This document shows positions 44,547 through 56,046 of a stretch of DNA of 64,000 nucleotides, in pieces (the stretch's first letter is position 1; every line of letters starts with the position of its first letter). A program made the translations under genes and the position numbers. This DNA comes from Eublepharis macularius. Its lineage: Eukaryota > Chordata > Lepidosauria > Squamata > Eublepharidae. Below the pieces are notes generated by a model. It worked only from the letters and a program-made list of their open reading frames with translations, searched no databases and had not been told where the DNA came from. The stretch spans positions 5,913,001 through 5,977,000 of the forward strand of contig NC_072795.1 of the NCBI RefSeq assembly GCF_028583425.1. The letters are read 5' to 3'.

Positions 44547-44730
44547 AGGCCGTTTTCACAAGTCTTGGCATAGCACTAAACTCACGGAAGGAGGGCGTCT
44601 TCATGGCGCGATTTCTGACATCATCGCGCCACGAAAATGGGATCGTGGCACGATGATGTCAGAAATTGCGCCATGAAGACGTCCTCCTTCCGTGAGTTTA
44701 GCACTATGCCGAGATGTGTGAGAACAGCCC
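44547..44730. repeat. Foldback MITE, 184 bp
   Basis: Arms GCACTAAACTCACGGAAGGA and TCCTTCCGTGAGTTTAGCAC around TGACATCATCGCGCCACG. It interrupts an AT-rich repeat. Confidence 0.78.
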
Positions 44731-44859
44731 TAGTTACAGTGAAGTATATTTCTGAGACACCAGACAATATCTGGCTACCTGATGGGTAATCTTGGCATTC
44801 TTATCAGATAGGAGATAATCTAGTCTAACTTTATCACTGAGACCAGAGATTTTACCTAA

Positions 44860-45055
44860 TTTTTAATTTATATCCCAGCGTACATCATTCTCCTCTCCTT
44901 CATTTTATCCCCACAACAACCCTGGGAGGTAGGTTAGGCTACGAGTGTGACTGACACACAGTCACCCAGCAAGCTTCCATGGCAGAATGGGGATTTGAAC
45001 CCTGGTCTCTCAGATGCTTGTCTGATTCTCTAACCACCACACTACACCGGGGAAG
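44860..45055 (-). mobile_element. MIR/CORE-like SINE
   Basis: TTTATCCCCACAACAACCCT, GGATTTGAACCCTGGTCTCT and CTAACCACCACACTACACC (minus strand). Confidence 0.65.
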
Positions 45056-45277
45056 GGTATCATTGCTTATGGCCAAACTCTTGTGAAAGAGAGGAATAAC
45101 GAACTTTTATTTCAATAAGAACTTTTGCAGGTTACAATCCACTTTTTCAAATAGGAGGGGGGATCGTACTGGGAAATCTTGGGTGGGAGGTGTGTGTCAA
45201 TGTTTGGTGCTACTTACACCAGGAGTCTTTCAAGTATAAATCTCGATGTAAGGGGAAAAGGGAGGAGTTGAAAAGGG

Positions 45278-45495
45278 GAGTGGCTGTGGCTCAGTGGGAG
45301 AGCACCCACTTGGCATGCAGAAGGCTCTTGGTTCAATCCCCAGCATCTCCAGTTAAAAACATTAGGTAAAAAATGAGGGGAAAGGTTTCCAACTGAGACC
45401 AGACCCTGGAGAGCTGCTACCAGTCTGAGTAGACAGCTCTGACCTTGATGGACTGGTAATCCGATTCAGTATAAGGTAGCTTCATATATTCAAAC
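45278..45495 (+). mobile_element. tRNA-derived SINE, complete copy
   Basis: A box TGGCTCAGTGGGAGAGC, B box GGTTCAATCCC, then CTGGAGAGCTGCTACCAGTC and the end TCAGTATAAGGTAGCTTCAT. The same family occurs at 2271, 6005 and 36476. Confidence 0.82.
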
Positions 45496-45511
45496 TCCTG
45501 AGAATTCAGGA

Positions 45512-45611
45512 TGACCTATTTATTTATTTATTTCAAATGTCTATTCCGCCCTCCCTGCGAGCGGGCTCAGGGTGGATAACAACATATTAAAATGCAATAA
45601 AAATTCATCTG
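45512..45611 (-). mobile_element. L2-group 3' tail, opposite to the adjacent LINE
   Basis: Same tail as 42362 (CGCCCTCCCTGCGAGCGGGC), abutting the + strand L2 copy. Confidence 0.68.
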
Positions 45612-46350
45612 CATTAAAACATCATCTTCGTCAGATCAGGCAACTTGCCCCCTACCTGACGCCCCAGGACCTGGCTACAGTGATCCATGCAACGGTCACC
45701 TCCAGGCTAGGTTACTGTAACTCACTCTATGCTGGGCTACCCCTGGGCCTGATCCGGAAACTACAACTGGTCCAGAATGCGGCGGCACGGGTCCTGACTG
45801 GTATACCTTACCAGTCACACATCACACCTGTCCTGCGCCAGCTGCACTGGCTTCCGGTTGAATTCCGAATCAGGTTCAAAGTGTTGGTTCTTACCTTTAA
45901 AGCCCTGAGTGGGTTGGGACTGGCATATCTTCGGGACCGCCTCTCCCTGTACGTTCCCCGGAGATCGCTCCGATCAGCGAATAAATATTTACTTGTGGTC
46001 CCCGGCCCTAAGGAAGCCCGCCTCACTTCAACCAGGGCCAGGGCCTTTTCAGTCCTGGCCCCAGCCTGGTGGAACGCTCTGTCAATGGAAACCCGGGCCC
46101 AGCGGGACATATTATCGTTCCGCCAGGCCTGTAAGACAGAGCTGTTCCGCCAGGCGTTTGATGATCGAAGGGGGCGGTGCCATGTCGGCCTCCCACCTTT
46201 GGGGTGGGGAAGGTTCTCCCCACCACTGCACCTTGTTAATTTGTTTTATTATTTGTATATTGATTTTATTTTGTTTTTATCGATTTTAACTCTTCACCGC
46301 CCAGAGCCCCTGGGGATGGGCGATATATAAATTGAATAAATAAATAAACA
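45612..46350 (+). mobile_element. L2-group LINE, longest copy
   Basis: A continuous frame 45572-46330 reads IRQLAPYLTPQDLATVIHA, LQLVQNAAARVLTGI, LRQLHWLPVEFRIRFKVLVL and AFSVLAPAWWNALS, the end of the reverse-transcriptase polyprotein. The tail is AATTGAATAAATAAATAAAC. The preserved frame suggests a young copy, truncated at 5'. Confidence 0.88.
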
Positions 46351-46439
46351 AAAAATTAACACAGCAGTGTATTTCTATTAATACACATTTAAAACAGGAT
46401 GGTGGACAGCCTTCACAGGGAGGGTTAAGATTTTATACA

Positions 46440-46850
46440 CCCCTTTTTTCAGGCTGGCGGAAGCCCAGCCTCAGCCATATGCCTGGCGGAACAACTCTGT
46501 CTTGCAGGCCTGGTGGAAGGATAGTAGGTCCTGCTGGGCCCTGATCTCAGCAGACAGAGCGTTTCACCAGGTGGGAGCCAGGACCGAAAAGGCCCTGGCT
46601 CTAGTCAAGGCTAGGCAGGCCTCCTTGGGGCCAGGGACCACCAACAGCTGTTTGTCCCCTGATCGGAGTGTCCTCTGGGGAATATATGGGGAGAGACGGT
46701 CCCGTAGATACGCTGGCCCAAGTCTGCACAGGGCCTTATAGGTCAATACCAGAACCTTGAATCTGATCCGGTACTCCACTGGCAACCAATGCAGCTTGCG
46801 TAAGAGCGGTGTTATATGCGCCTTATTTGGCACAGGACATATGGGGCTTT
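46440..46850 (-). mobile_element. L2-group LINE fragment, tail-to-tail with the previous copy
   Basis: Minus strand: HITPLLRKLHWLPVEYRIRF, RLGPAYLRDRLSPYIPQRTL and TRARAFSVLAPTW. Confidence 0.82.
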
Positions 46851-46991
46851 CTGTACTGTTGGGAGAGGGGTGGTCAACAGAACCAATAAGGCTTCAGGCA
46901 CTGTTTTGATGCCTTTTCTCGGGAAGGAAATATCTGCAGCTAGCATTGATTGTGGCCTTGAAGACCAGTTCCCCTTTTGTACTTGAATATA

Positions 46992-47180
46992 TGCCCAGAC
47001 CCGAATAACCCGGGAGATCTCAGAAGCTAATCAGGGCTAATCATTAGATGAGAGACCTCCAACAAAGACCAGGGTTGCAGAGGCAGGCAATGCCCAACCA
47101 CCTCTGTTAGTCTCTTGCCACGCAGTCTCCACCAGGGGTCGCCATAAGTCAGCTATAACTTGAGGGCACTCTCCGCCACT
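46992..47180 (+). mobile_element. 5S-rRNA-derived SINE, diverged
   Basis: GGGAGATCTCAGAAGCTAAT matches the internal control region of 5S rRNA; the body AGACCAGGGTTGCAGAGGCA and GGGGTCGCCATAAGTCAGCT is shared with 61345-61545. Confidence 0.78.
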
Positions 47181-47324
47181 CCACTTGGATATATATATAA
47201 CAACCAGACTTCTTCCCCTAGTTTCCTCTAGTGGGTCTTCCAGGAAAGAAAGATGAAATTTAAACCAGCTGCATTAATTGTGTTGTGTGATGTCATCTTC
47301 GGGTTTATGCCTGAGTCTTTGAGA

Positions 47325-47580
47325 GACAGTTTTGTGTAGTGGTTGAGAGCGTGGGACTCTAATCTGGAGAGCTGGGTCTGATTCCCCACTCCTCTGCTTG
47401 AAGCCAGCTGGGTGACCTTGGGTCAGTCACAGCTCTTCCAGAGCTCTCTCAGCTCCTCCCACCTCACAGGGTGATTGTTGTTGTGGGGATCATAATAACA
47501 TACTTTGTGATCCGCTCTGAGTGGGTGTTAAGTTGTCCTGAAGGGCAGTATATAAATCAAATGTTATTATCATTATTATT
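47325..47580 (+). mobile_element. tRNA-headed CORE-type SINE
   Basis: AGTTTTGTGTAGTGGTTGAG ... AAGGGCAGTATATAAATCAA with an (ATT)n tail. Confidence 0.8.
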
Positions 47581-48059
47581 TCCCAAGAAAATGCTGGGTT
47601 GGAAACGGATGGATCCATTGGCTAAAGGAATCCTTTCTTTCAGTGCAGCGTGGTCGAGTCTGTCCTTGTGACAAAGGAAAGCACCCCTGTTGGTTCCAGG
47701 AGGTCCAATCTGATGTTCTAGTTTAAATTTGTTACTATAATTTGTGTTTCGGATGTCAAAATATTTCCTCTTTGGGGCTTCACTTAGCTGATTTGAATGA
47801 AGTCTGATATCGCTCCCCTTTCTTGCTGATCAGGGGGTGGGGGAATGTTAGAAGTTTATAAAATTAGGAATAATGTGGAAAAAGAAAACCCTCCCCTTCC
47901 AGTGCAAGAACTCTGCATAGCAACGCTGATTAATGAGAAGTGCAGAGCTGAAAAGATGTACCTTTTCACACAGTGTGCAGTTGTGCAATTCATCAATGCA
48001 ACTGTGCAATTAATCACCGCAAGAAAGGATTAGATACATTTAATGGTTTCTTTTCCCGC

Positions 48060-48152
48060 TCCTTATATCTGACAAGGGGAGCTTTGATTCTCAAAAGCTC
48101 ATACCCTGAAAATCAGGTTGGTCTTTAAGGGGCTACTCAACCCGAATCTTGC
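48060..48152 (+). mobile_element. PLE-C arm fragment
   Basis: ATCTGACAAGGGGAGCTTTG to GGTCTTTAAGGGGCTACTC. Confidence 0.55.
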
Positions 48153-48221
48153 TCATAAATTTAATGGAGGAGTGATTTGGGTTGATTATTAACCATGAGA
48201 GTTAAACAGAGCCTCCCTGTA

Positions 48222-48530
48222 CAGAATAGTAAAGAGTCCAGTAGCATCTTTCAGACTAACCAACTTTATTGTAGTATAAAGCTTTCGAGAACCACAGCTC
48301 TCTTTGTCAGATGAATCGTCAGCTTTTGAGAACCACAGCTCTCTTTGTCAGATGCATCGTCAGCTTTTGAGAACCACAGCTCTCTTTGCCAGATGCATCG
48401 TCAGCTTTTGAGAACCACAGCTCTCTTTGTCAGATGCTACAATAAAGTTGGTTAGTCTTAAAGGTGCTACTGGACTCTTTACTATTTTGCAGCTACAGAC
48501 TCACGTGGCTAACTCCTCTGGATCCCGGTA
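48222..48530 (+). mobile_element. PLE-A copy with internal 41-bp tandem repeats
   Basis: It begins AATAGTAAAGAGTCCAGTAG and ends in the inverted partner with the tail CTCCTCTGGATC. The middle carries four head-to-tail units of 41 bp. Confidence 0.75.
48280..48443 (+). repeat. 41-bp tandem repeat, four units, inside PLE-A
   Basis: Units start at 48280, 48321, 48362 and 48403 with the word AGCTTTYGAGAACCACAG. The spacing is exactly 41 bp each time and units differ at only a few bases. Confidence 0.9.
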
Positions 48531-48619
48531 CAGAGGCAGTGTATCGGATGCTGGGGGCAAAGAGGAATGGCTCCCTACCCTCCCTGTGACTTTCCCCTCT
48601 TTTTCCTCTAGCTGAATGC

Positions 48620-49780
48620 TTTTGAATGACAAAACAGGTCTTAAATGGGAACCGGTCTGCTTTCGCAAGGCAACATTTATACTCTTCGGACAAGGCATCG
48701 GGAGGGAGAGTGGGGCAGTTGAGAGAAATACATGGTCAGTTGCAAACCTAAAAAAACCCTGCTGTTCTCATCTGGGAGAGGGGAGGGGAGAGAGCGATGC
48801 ATTTCTTACAGGGCCTGCACACTGTGCGCTTGTTCATCTCCAGAAGTATCAAAGAGCCCCTGATGACGCCCCGGTCTTGCTTTGGGCTGGAGATCCTTTG
48901 CTGGGATGGCTGGCCAGCAAAACAGAGTTTCTTCTATTTAGGGAAGGCCCCACTCTGCAAACAGAAACCTGACTGCATGTTCCCCCCTCCTCTTGCGCCT
49001 GTGCATGGAGAAAGCCCAGCTGCCTGGAATGTGGGGGATTTTGCAGAAGGCAGGAGGGGAGGGGAGCTGGTGGAAATGGGACACCACCCAGCCGAGCTGG
49101 GGAACCTTTCTCCGAGGCTGAAGTTGGTTCCCAGTTCCTTATTCACACTCCCGAGTTCCTTATTTGCAAATCCAACCACAAATACTGAGCAATACTGTGC
49201 CTCAAAATAAGGCTTCCATCACCACATGTCATATGTCCCCGCATTTAGAGAACCCTGCCCTCCAGGTGGACTTGTGCTGCAAAAGTTCTGGCACCCCGAA
49301 ATAACCTGGGAAACCTCTAGCTTCCATTGCCCTACATATAAACTTTGGATCAGTGCCACCTTCCGCTTAATATTAACCTTATTTATTGCTTTCTGCAGAA
49401 CTCTATGCTACGTTGAAAGCCATTAAGTTCGTTTCATTTTTTTAAAAAGGTTAATATTATATTTTGACCACCGATAGGGTGTTTTATCTGGTGATTCCTA
49501 GTTATGAGTAATTCCTGGAAAGGTGTCAGGCTCTGTGAACTTTGAACAAATGCTACAGTGCCCCTTATCTGTACTTGCTTCGATCCGTTCACAGGTTAGT
49601 GGCACAATGGTTGCTTGGGCTTTTAATTACCGGTACGGCCCTGCTAACATCCCGAGGCTTAACAGCGGACGTAGATGAGTTGCTTTTTTTTCTTTTGACT
49701 GTATGAGAAAATAAACAGAGCATTAAGAGGTGTCATTTTAAAAGTGATTCTGAAACGGATATTGAAAGGGAGTTTTATAT
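48620..49780. other. Unique-looking intron 1 DNA
   Basis: No repeat or exon recognised, apart from T- and A-rich runs. Confidence 0.35.
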
Positions 49781-49785
49781 ATGTC

Positions 49786-49875
49786 AAGTTTTGGGTCCAG
49801 TAGCACCTTGAAGACCGACTAGATTTCCAAGGAATGCGTTTTCAAGAGTCAAAGCTCCCTTTGTCAGATATATAT
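49786..49875 (-). mobile_element. PLE-C arm fragment
   Basis: GGGTCCAGTAGCACCTTGAA to CTCCCTTTGTCAGATATAT. Confidence 0.6.
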
Positions 49876-50123
49876 CAGAAGAGATACATGTGTCTGTGAC
49901 TCTTGACAAAAGGGAATTAAACAGATTTATGAAGGGACAGGCCTCTGACGACTAGCCATGGTGACTAAGGGGAAGCTCCACGTTCAGTCAACTTGTGAAT
50001 ACCAGTGCCAGGCGGCAACATCAGGGGGAAGGCCTTAGCCTCTAGGTTCTGTCATTGGCCAGTATAGTCCGTTGGCCACTGTGTGCTGGACAAGACGGCC
50101 CCTGGACAGGACGGCCCCATGAG

Positions 50124-50846
50124 TAGAGATGGGCACAAACAGCAATACGAACTAAAAAAAGCCACGAACAGCCCAATCAGCTGTTCGCAAACAAGCTGTT
50201 GGTGAGGCCCCATTCTAAACGAACAGGTGGTCGTTGCAAGCCTCGTTCATTGTTGTTCGTCAAGCCAATCTGGCACCTGCAATCAATTCCCTTGGCAACT
50301 TAGGCAGGGATTGTCTGAACTCTGTCTGAACTCCTGCTGTTGCCCTGGAAACCCCAATCTAAGCCCAATTTAGCTTGATAGGCAGGTCTTCCTTTCAAGT
50401 GTGGAGCTCCAAATTTGTTACAAGGAAGCAAAGAGCAGGGGGGAGGGGGGGCTCCCAGTTCTGGCTAGTCTTTGCAGACAGTGGAGAGGGAGAGAGTTGC
50501 TGTTGGCATTTTGATAGACAGGGAAAGTGCATTGGAGCTTGAATTTCTTTTGTGCGTGGTGGGATAGGGATCTACCCCTTCAAGTTCCAGAGCTGCTGCC
50601 ACGCTCTGGGCCACGCTATTATTTATTACTGGTACCTTTCCTGCTGTCTGCTCAGGTAAGGTTTCTGGGAGTGGTGCAGGAGGGATCTTGATGGCTGGAG
50701 GACAGCCTGCTGCCCCCCACGAACAACGAACAACGAACATGTTCATGAACAGGTCATGTTAGTCAATGTTCATTGTTCGTTGTTCGTGGATGGCAACGAA
50801 CAACGAACACCATGTTCGTTTTTTTTCCTGTTCGTGCCCATGTCTA
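50124..50846. mobile_element. hAT-1 non-autonomous element, 723 bp, in B3GNT7 intron 1
   Basis: Same termini and interior as 1552-2267, with a perfect 8-bp target duplication CCCATGAG (50116-50123, 50847-50854). It has no coding capacity. Confidence 0.88.
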
Positions 50847-51013
50847 CCCATGAGCTGAGCACATGGCATGACTTTTTGCACACAATACAGTGGAGTTTTT
50901 TGCACAAGATACAGTGGAGTTAACCTGTGTACAATGTACCCTGTTTTTTTCTTCGTGGTTGCCTTGAGTAAGTCCCATGTAATTCCCATGTGGTTGCCTT
51001 GAGTAAGTCCCTC

Positions 51014-51190
51014 TATAGGTTTTGGTTTTGACCTTTAAAGCTCTTAGTGGACTGGGATCGACATACTTGTGGGACCGCCTCTCATCCTATATTCCCTGGA
51101 GGGTGCTCTGTTCAACAGACAAAACATTTACTAGTGGTCTCTGGCCCCAAGGAGGTCCACCTTGCCTCAACCAGGGCCCGGGCTTCAGAG
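51014..51190 (+). mobile_element. L2-group LINE internal fragment in intron 1
   Basis: Frame LTFKALSGLGSTYLWDRLSSYIP, matching the 45612 copy. Confidence 0.72.
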
Positions 51191-52030
51191 CAGGAAGTAG
51201 CTTAGGTGGGGTACAGAGTTTTTTAATTATCCTCAATATTTGTAGTTAGATCTGCCCAGAGAAGAGGAGGCTGAGGTGAGGCTTTGATCATACTTTTTCA
51301 TGTGCTTTCTTCCATGTGGAAAGCTCTACAGGAAAGAACTTCCAGAAGGCCAGAAGAAATCAAATGGGCTGATGTGCCAGGAGGGTGGATTTTTGTTGAA
51401 CGTTAGGACAAATTTCTGAAGTATAAATGTGGCCTGGCTTGGGAGGGGTAGCCTTCTGTCAGTGGAAGTCCTCCTCAAGCACAGGTTGGGCTAGAATTGT
51501 CAGGCCCTCTTATCCTCCAGATGTGTGTGTGGGGGAGACCTGGCACTCACCTCTTCTTTTCACGCAAGCTCTGGAGCCTGTGTGATGACATCACTTCCAG
51601 GAAGTGACATCATTGTGCAGGCCCGGGAACTCGCGTGCATTTTGCACTGGGCTGATTTGGGCCCCAAACGGGCCTGATCCCCCCGCCTTGCCCCTCCCAG
51701 CCAGATGAGTGGTGGAGGGGAGCGGAGAGAGACCCAGAAACCTCTGAGCATTACAGAGATCGTGGAGCAGTGACTCCCTCCCTGACTTCTGGCACATACA
51801 GAGAACTTGGGGAAAGCTCTTGTCTCTTATCTCATACCACACAGAAGGAAAATTCAGAAGTTGGGCACATGTACTGCATTGCTTCTGAGCTACTGGGTGA
51901 CCTATCTTCCCCTCCTCTGTGTATATACAAGGAGGCACAAGACAGGTCAAATCTCTGTATTAGGTAATATCCTACATATTAGGTCGCCTGCATGGAGCTT
52001 TGATTTGGGGATGAGCCTCGATTCATTCAT
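51191..52030. other. Intron 1 end, few features
   Basis: Contains a perfect GATGACATCACTTCCAGGAAGTGACATCAT-type palindrome at about 51585-51612, shared in kind with 605-631; otherwise unassigned up to the acceptor tract. Confidence 0.45.
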
Positions 52031-52047
52031 TTTCCCTTTCTTTGTAG

Positions 52048-53239
52048 GAAGAAAACCGTCTACAAAAGTGTCCTGTTCTCCTTTGTGCTGGTGGTCACAG
52101 TGACGGTGCTGCAAAGAGGGATGACACCCAGTCAGCTCCTCCAAGGCCAGCAACCGAAAGAATTTCTTTCCCAAGAGCCTGTCAAAGCTCAGAAGAGGGA
52201 TAACGTCCTCTCGGTCGCCAACAACTTCTGGAAGAAGGAGGGTTCTGTTACCAAAGCCGCTGAAGCGACGGAGAAGCAGGTGAGAACTTGGGACATCACC
52301 ACCACCAACTGCACTGCCAACCTCAACTTCAGCAAAGACGACTGGTTCAAAGGGCTGGAGCCCAATTTCCAGCAGTTTTTGCTCTACCGGCACTGCCGGT
52401 ACTTCCCCATGATCATCAATCACCCGGAGAAATGCAGTGACGACATCTACTTGCTGGTCGTGGTAAAGTCAATCATCACCCAACACGACCGCCGGGAGGC
52501 CATCCGGAAGACGTGGGGCCGAGAGAAGGAGGTGGATGGCAAGAAGATCCGCACGCTCTTCCTCTTGGGCGTTGCTTCCAAAGTAGAGGAGAGGGCGAAT
52601 TATCAAAAACTGTTGGAATACGAGAACCACATTTATGGCGACATCTTGCAGTGGGACTTCTTGGACAGCTTTTTCAACCTCACCCTGAAGGAAGTTCATT
52701 TCCTCAAGTGGCTCAACATCTACTGTGACCGTATCCGGTATATATTCAAGGGGGACGATGACGTGTTCGTCAGCCCAAACAACATCTTGGAGTACCTCGA
52801 GGACCAAAAGGCGACTGACCTGTTTGTGGGAGATGTCCTCTACAAGGCTAGGCCCATCCGCAAGAAAGAAAATAAGTACTACATCCCCAATGCGTTGTAT
52901 AGCAAGCCCCATTACCCACCCTACGCGGGAGGAGGTGGCTTCGTCATGGACGGTCTACTGGCCCAAAAACTCCACAAGGTCTCGGAAACCCTAGAGCTGT
53001 ATCCGATTGACGATGTGTTCCTTGGCATGTGTCTGGAGATTTTGAAGGTGACGCCGGTGGCGCATGCAGGCTTCAAAACCTTTGGTATTGTGAAAAACAA
53101 GAACAGCCGGATGAACAAAGAGCCTTGTTTCTATCAAAGCATGCTGGTGGTTCATAAACTCCTGCCCCCGGAGCTACTCCAGATGTGGGATTTGGTTCAC
53201 AGTAATTTAACGTGCTCCAGAAAACTCTACATTCTTTAG
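52048..53239 (+). CDS. B3GNT7: B3GNT7 coding exon 2: beta-1,3-N-acetylglucosaminyltransferase 7
   Basis: Golgi type II membrane enzyme that transfers GlcNAc from UDP-GlcNAc in beta-1,3 linkage onto galactose, extending N-acetyllactosamine and keratan-sulfate chains. With exon 1 it makes 400 residues (human is about 401). A short cytoplasmic tail (about 1-10) is followed by a hydrophobic anchor (about 11-25) and a stem, then a GT31 domain: [10 protein letters not shown] (152-161), the metal-binding DDD motif in KGDDDVFV (238-245), YPPYAGGGG (293-301) and [11 protein letters not shown] (322-332). Possible N-glycosylation sites are at N91, N97, N214 and N390. The acceptor is a pyrimidine tract ending TTTGTAG|GAAG. 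The frame is open to TAG at 53237-53239 with no damage, and the C-terminus [10 protein letters not shown] is typical of B3GNT7. Other B3GNT paralogs fit less well at both termini. Confidence 0.96.
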
Positions 53240-54900
53240 CTCTCCTTATCTGTGAAGGACCCCTTGGTTTCCGGAGAATAATAATTCTGGGCAAACTCCC
53301 AGCATCCTCTTTTCCAGCTGCGTGAAGAGGCGGGGTTACCAGGTGGGAGGGTTTGGGGAGAAGGGTTTGGAAATGGTATCTTTTGGATGGTTTGTTTTCC
53401 CCTTGGAATGGAGGTTTATGGAGGGTGCAGAAAAGACTCGACAGGGATAAGTAGAAGCTGCTGACGGGAGAAACGAGCATTGAGATGGAACCAGACGGTC
53501 TGGGGAAACCCTGAAGACCTTGCCGCCATGTTTCTTGGGTGGGGGGCAAGAATTTTCGTAGCAGCAAGCAGGCAGGAGTTGGGACAGAGCCATCCACCTT
53601 TCTCCGTCTTGTCAAGTTGTGACATCCTTTTTCCGCCGAGGGCTGGCCCCAAAGCTAAACTCCTGTGTGTGTGGGGAGGGGGGGGAGTGTGTGTGTGTGT
53701 GTGTGTAACTAAAGGCAGTCTTGAATCAAATTGTTTGGGGCTTGCTGCCCGAAGTACAAAATCTTCAGCATCGCTTTCTTCCCTACCCTACCAATTGTTG
53801 AGAGGTGCAGGGAGAGTTTCCAAAGGCAGACCCCCAAAATTACTTTGCTTAAGTGAGAGACTGGGGTCCAGTGTGCATCTGGGCCCTCCTCGCAGGGTTG
53901 AACTACTTACTGTGTAGAGCTCAGCTTTGGGAAGGAAGGGCTTTCCTTGGGCTGCTCTCTCTCAGCTGGGCCATGCCACCTGGCACCTCGGCCACAGTCA
54001 AAGGGAGGGCATTGTTCACACAGTTTATTTTTGCTGACTGCTGTTAGAAGAAGGTGACATTCATTCCTGGTACTTATTTTCTCCCCTGGTGGCAAAACCA
54101 ATGTCTGTCTCTAAAATATCTTTGGAGAAATGTGATAGTCCGTCCCTACCCACGCTTTTGCTAATTCTCCAGGCCCTTATATTTACACACCCTGAGTAAC
54201 GAAGGAGGTTTCCCACCTCCCAGGGTGACTTACCCTTAAAATATCTTTGAAAATTTGGACTCTGGACTAGCTCTTTGGGATCTATTCCACTTCTGCTGGC
54301 TTCAGTGTGGCTGTTTGTGGAACACCTCCATGGGGTTCATCTCTTTGTATTTAAAAGGAGCGAAGTTTCAAGTATAACTCCATCTTTGGCCAACATGAAT
54401 TACACACACACAGGCCTTACCCTAACCCCAGGACAAGTGGCTTATCCTCAGAATGTGAGGTTAGGTTCCATGATGTGTGAGAAGCATTTTTGTAGTAATT
54501 TTGGTGAGCGTAAGGTGTTCCTACAGCCTGTCCAGTGTCACACAGCTGGCTCGCTCATTGGACTATGTAGATCCTCGGCCCTGTGTGGCCGTCTGAAAGA
54601 GATGAAAAGTGGGACAAGAGCTTTCTTGCACGCTCAAAGCTATGGAGTAAAGTAAAGTCTGTGCTTCATGTACTGCAGTTGTTCTTAGACACACGCTCAC
54701 AGTTTTGTACACGCACGGAGGCCCAACCAGTTGTAGGCCAACCTCGTTCAGTCTCAACTTGCAATATTGGTTCAGAGAAGTGGGGGGAGAGGAAGCCCTT
54801 CCAGACATTCAATTGCTTCTTAAGATACTGCGGCCAGAAAATGCTTCTTTTCCATCCCCGAAAGAAAATGCCTGAAAGCAGATAGCATTCTTGCAAATCT
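53240..54900 (+). other. Probable B3GNT7 3' UTR and flank
   Basis: This follows the stop codon, is largely free of recognisable repeats and includes a (GT)n run near 53688-53706. I see no clear AATAAA in this part. Downstream AATAAA words occur at 57779-57784 and 59724-59729, so the 3' end of the transcript is not fixed. Confidence 0.4.
53676..53706 (+). repeat. (GT)n microsatellite
   Basis: GTGTGTGTGTGTGTGTGT in the B3GNT7 3' flank. Confidence 0.85.
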
Positions 54901-54943
54901 GTGGGGTGAAATTTGGGGAGACCTTAGTGGGATATAATTAGGA

Positions 54944-55155
54944 TTGCCAGCCTCCAGGTAGTGGCTAGAGATCTCCCGGAATTACAACTGGTTTCCAGGC
55001 CACAGAGATCAGTTCACCTGGAGAAAATGGTGGACTCTATGGAATTATGCCATGCCAACGTCTTTTCCCTCCCCAAACCCACTTTCCTGGGTTTCTCCAG
55101 GTTTCACCCCCCCAGATCTCCAGGAATCTCCCAACTTGGAGCCGGCAACCCCAGG
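54944..55155. mobile_element. hAT-3 copy
   Basis: AGGATTGCCAGCCTCCAGG ... GGAGCCGGCAACCCC, with the interior GGCCACAGAGATCAGTTC shared with 63447-63675. Confidence 0.75.
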
Positions 55156-55321
55156 CATAATAACTGAATTGGGTAATGTAAAGCGGAGAAAACACACAAC
55201 GAAAGCCTGAAGTTATGCTCATAGCTGAAGTGGTTGTGAAGCAAAGTTTCTGATAGGCTTATTAGCTCGCATACAGAATATATGAAATACTTTTTTTTTT
55301 AAACAGTGTATCAACACCACA

Positions 55322-55522
55322 GGGTTACCAACCTCCAGCTGGTGGCTGGAATTCTCCCAGAATTGCAACTGATCTCCAGACTACCAAGATCAGATTCCCC
55401 TGGAGAAAATGGCAACTTTAGAAGTTGAACTCTGTGCTATGATATCCCTGCTGAATAACTTCCCTCACCAAAGTCCCCCCCCAAATCTCCAGGAATTTCT
55501 CGACTCAGAGTTGGCGACCCTG
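55322..55522. mobile_element. hAT-3 copy
   Basis: AGGGTTACCAACCTCCAGC ... GAGTTGGCGACCCTG. Confidence 0.72.
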
Positions 55523-56046
55523 TATTACCACCACATTAGTATTATACCAGTCATGGTTTCCCCTCAAAGAATCCTGGGAACTGTAGTTTGGTTTGCATGG
55601 CGAGATGCCTTTGTGGGGCTTCCCTACTGCCCCACTCACAATTCCCAGGCTGCTTTGAGTAAGTCACATCAGGGTAGACATTTGCCCAGGGGGCAGGAGA
55701 TGATCCTTTGAAAGATGTAGCCATGCCATCAGTGCTAACCTAAAGTGGGGGGGAGGAGCCCTACTCCCTTCCAGAGAGGTGCAAGCAAATGCTTTTCTGG
55801 TTTACTCAGGAGTAACTCCTGCTGTGTTGAATAGAGAGCAAAGCCTGGGCTAAGTATGCATAGATGTCTTGAGTCACTTCAGGAAAGGCAAAACGGCTGT
55901 TGCGAAATGGTTAACCTTTGGGCCACATGTCACATAGTGGCAGAGAAATCCAGAAAAACTTGTGCGCTAGCAAGGAAAAGGCCTTGGGCCACTCTTGTCC
56001 CTGTGCCAAAGCGGTTGAGCAGATTCCCCCCACCCAGTCTAGGTGC

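Larger units (their letters stand above)
34232..52047 (+). other. B3GNT7: B3GNT7 intron 1 (17.8 kb)
   Basis: Bounded by GTGAGT and TTTGTAG. It is swollen by insertions: PLE pieces, SINEs, L2 fragments, a 723-bp hAT-1 copy and a hAT-2 element nested in a SINE. No other coding exon was recognised inside it. Confidence 0.85.

Noticed and set aside
48280-48443. CRISPR-like array
   Set aside because: Units are contiguous with no unique spacers, and the genome is a vertebrate's; it is a tandem repeat within a PLE copy.
52085-53239. B3GNT7 starting at an internal GTG of exon 2
   Set aside because: The membrane anchor and the conserved WKKTVY segment lie upstream and join to the ATG at 34221 through proper splice sites.
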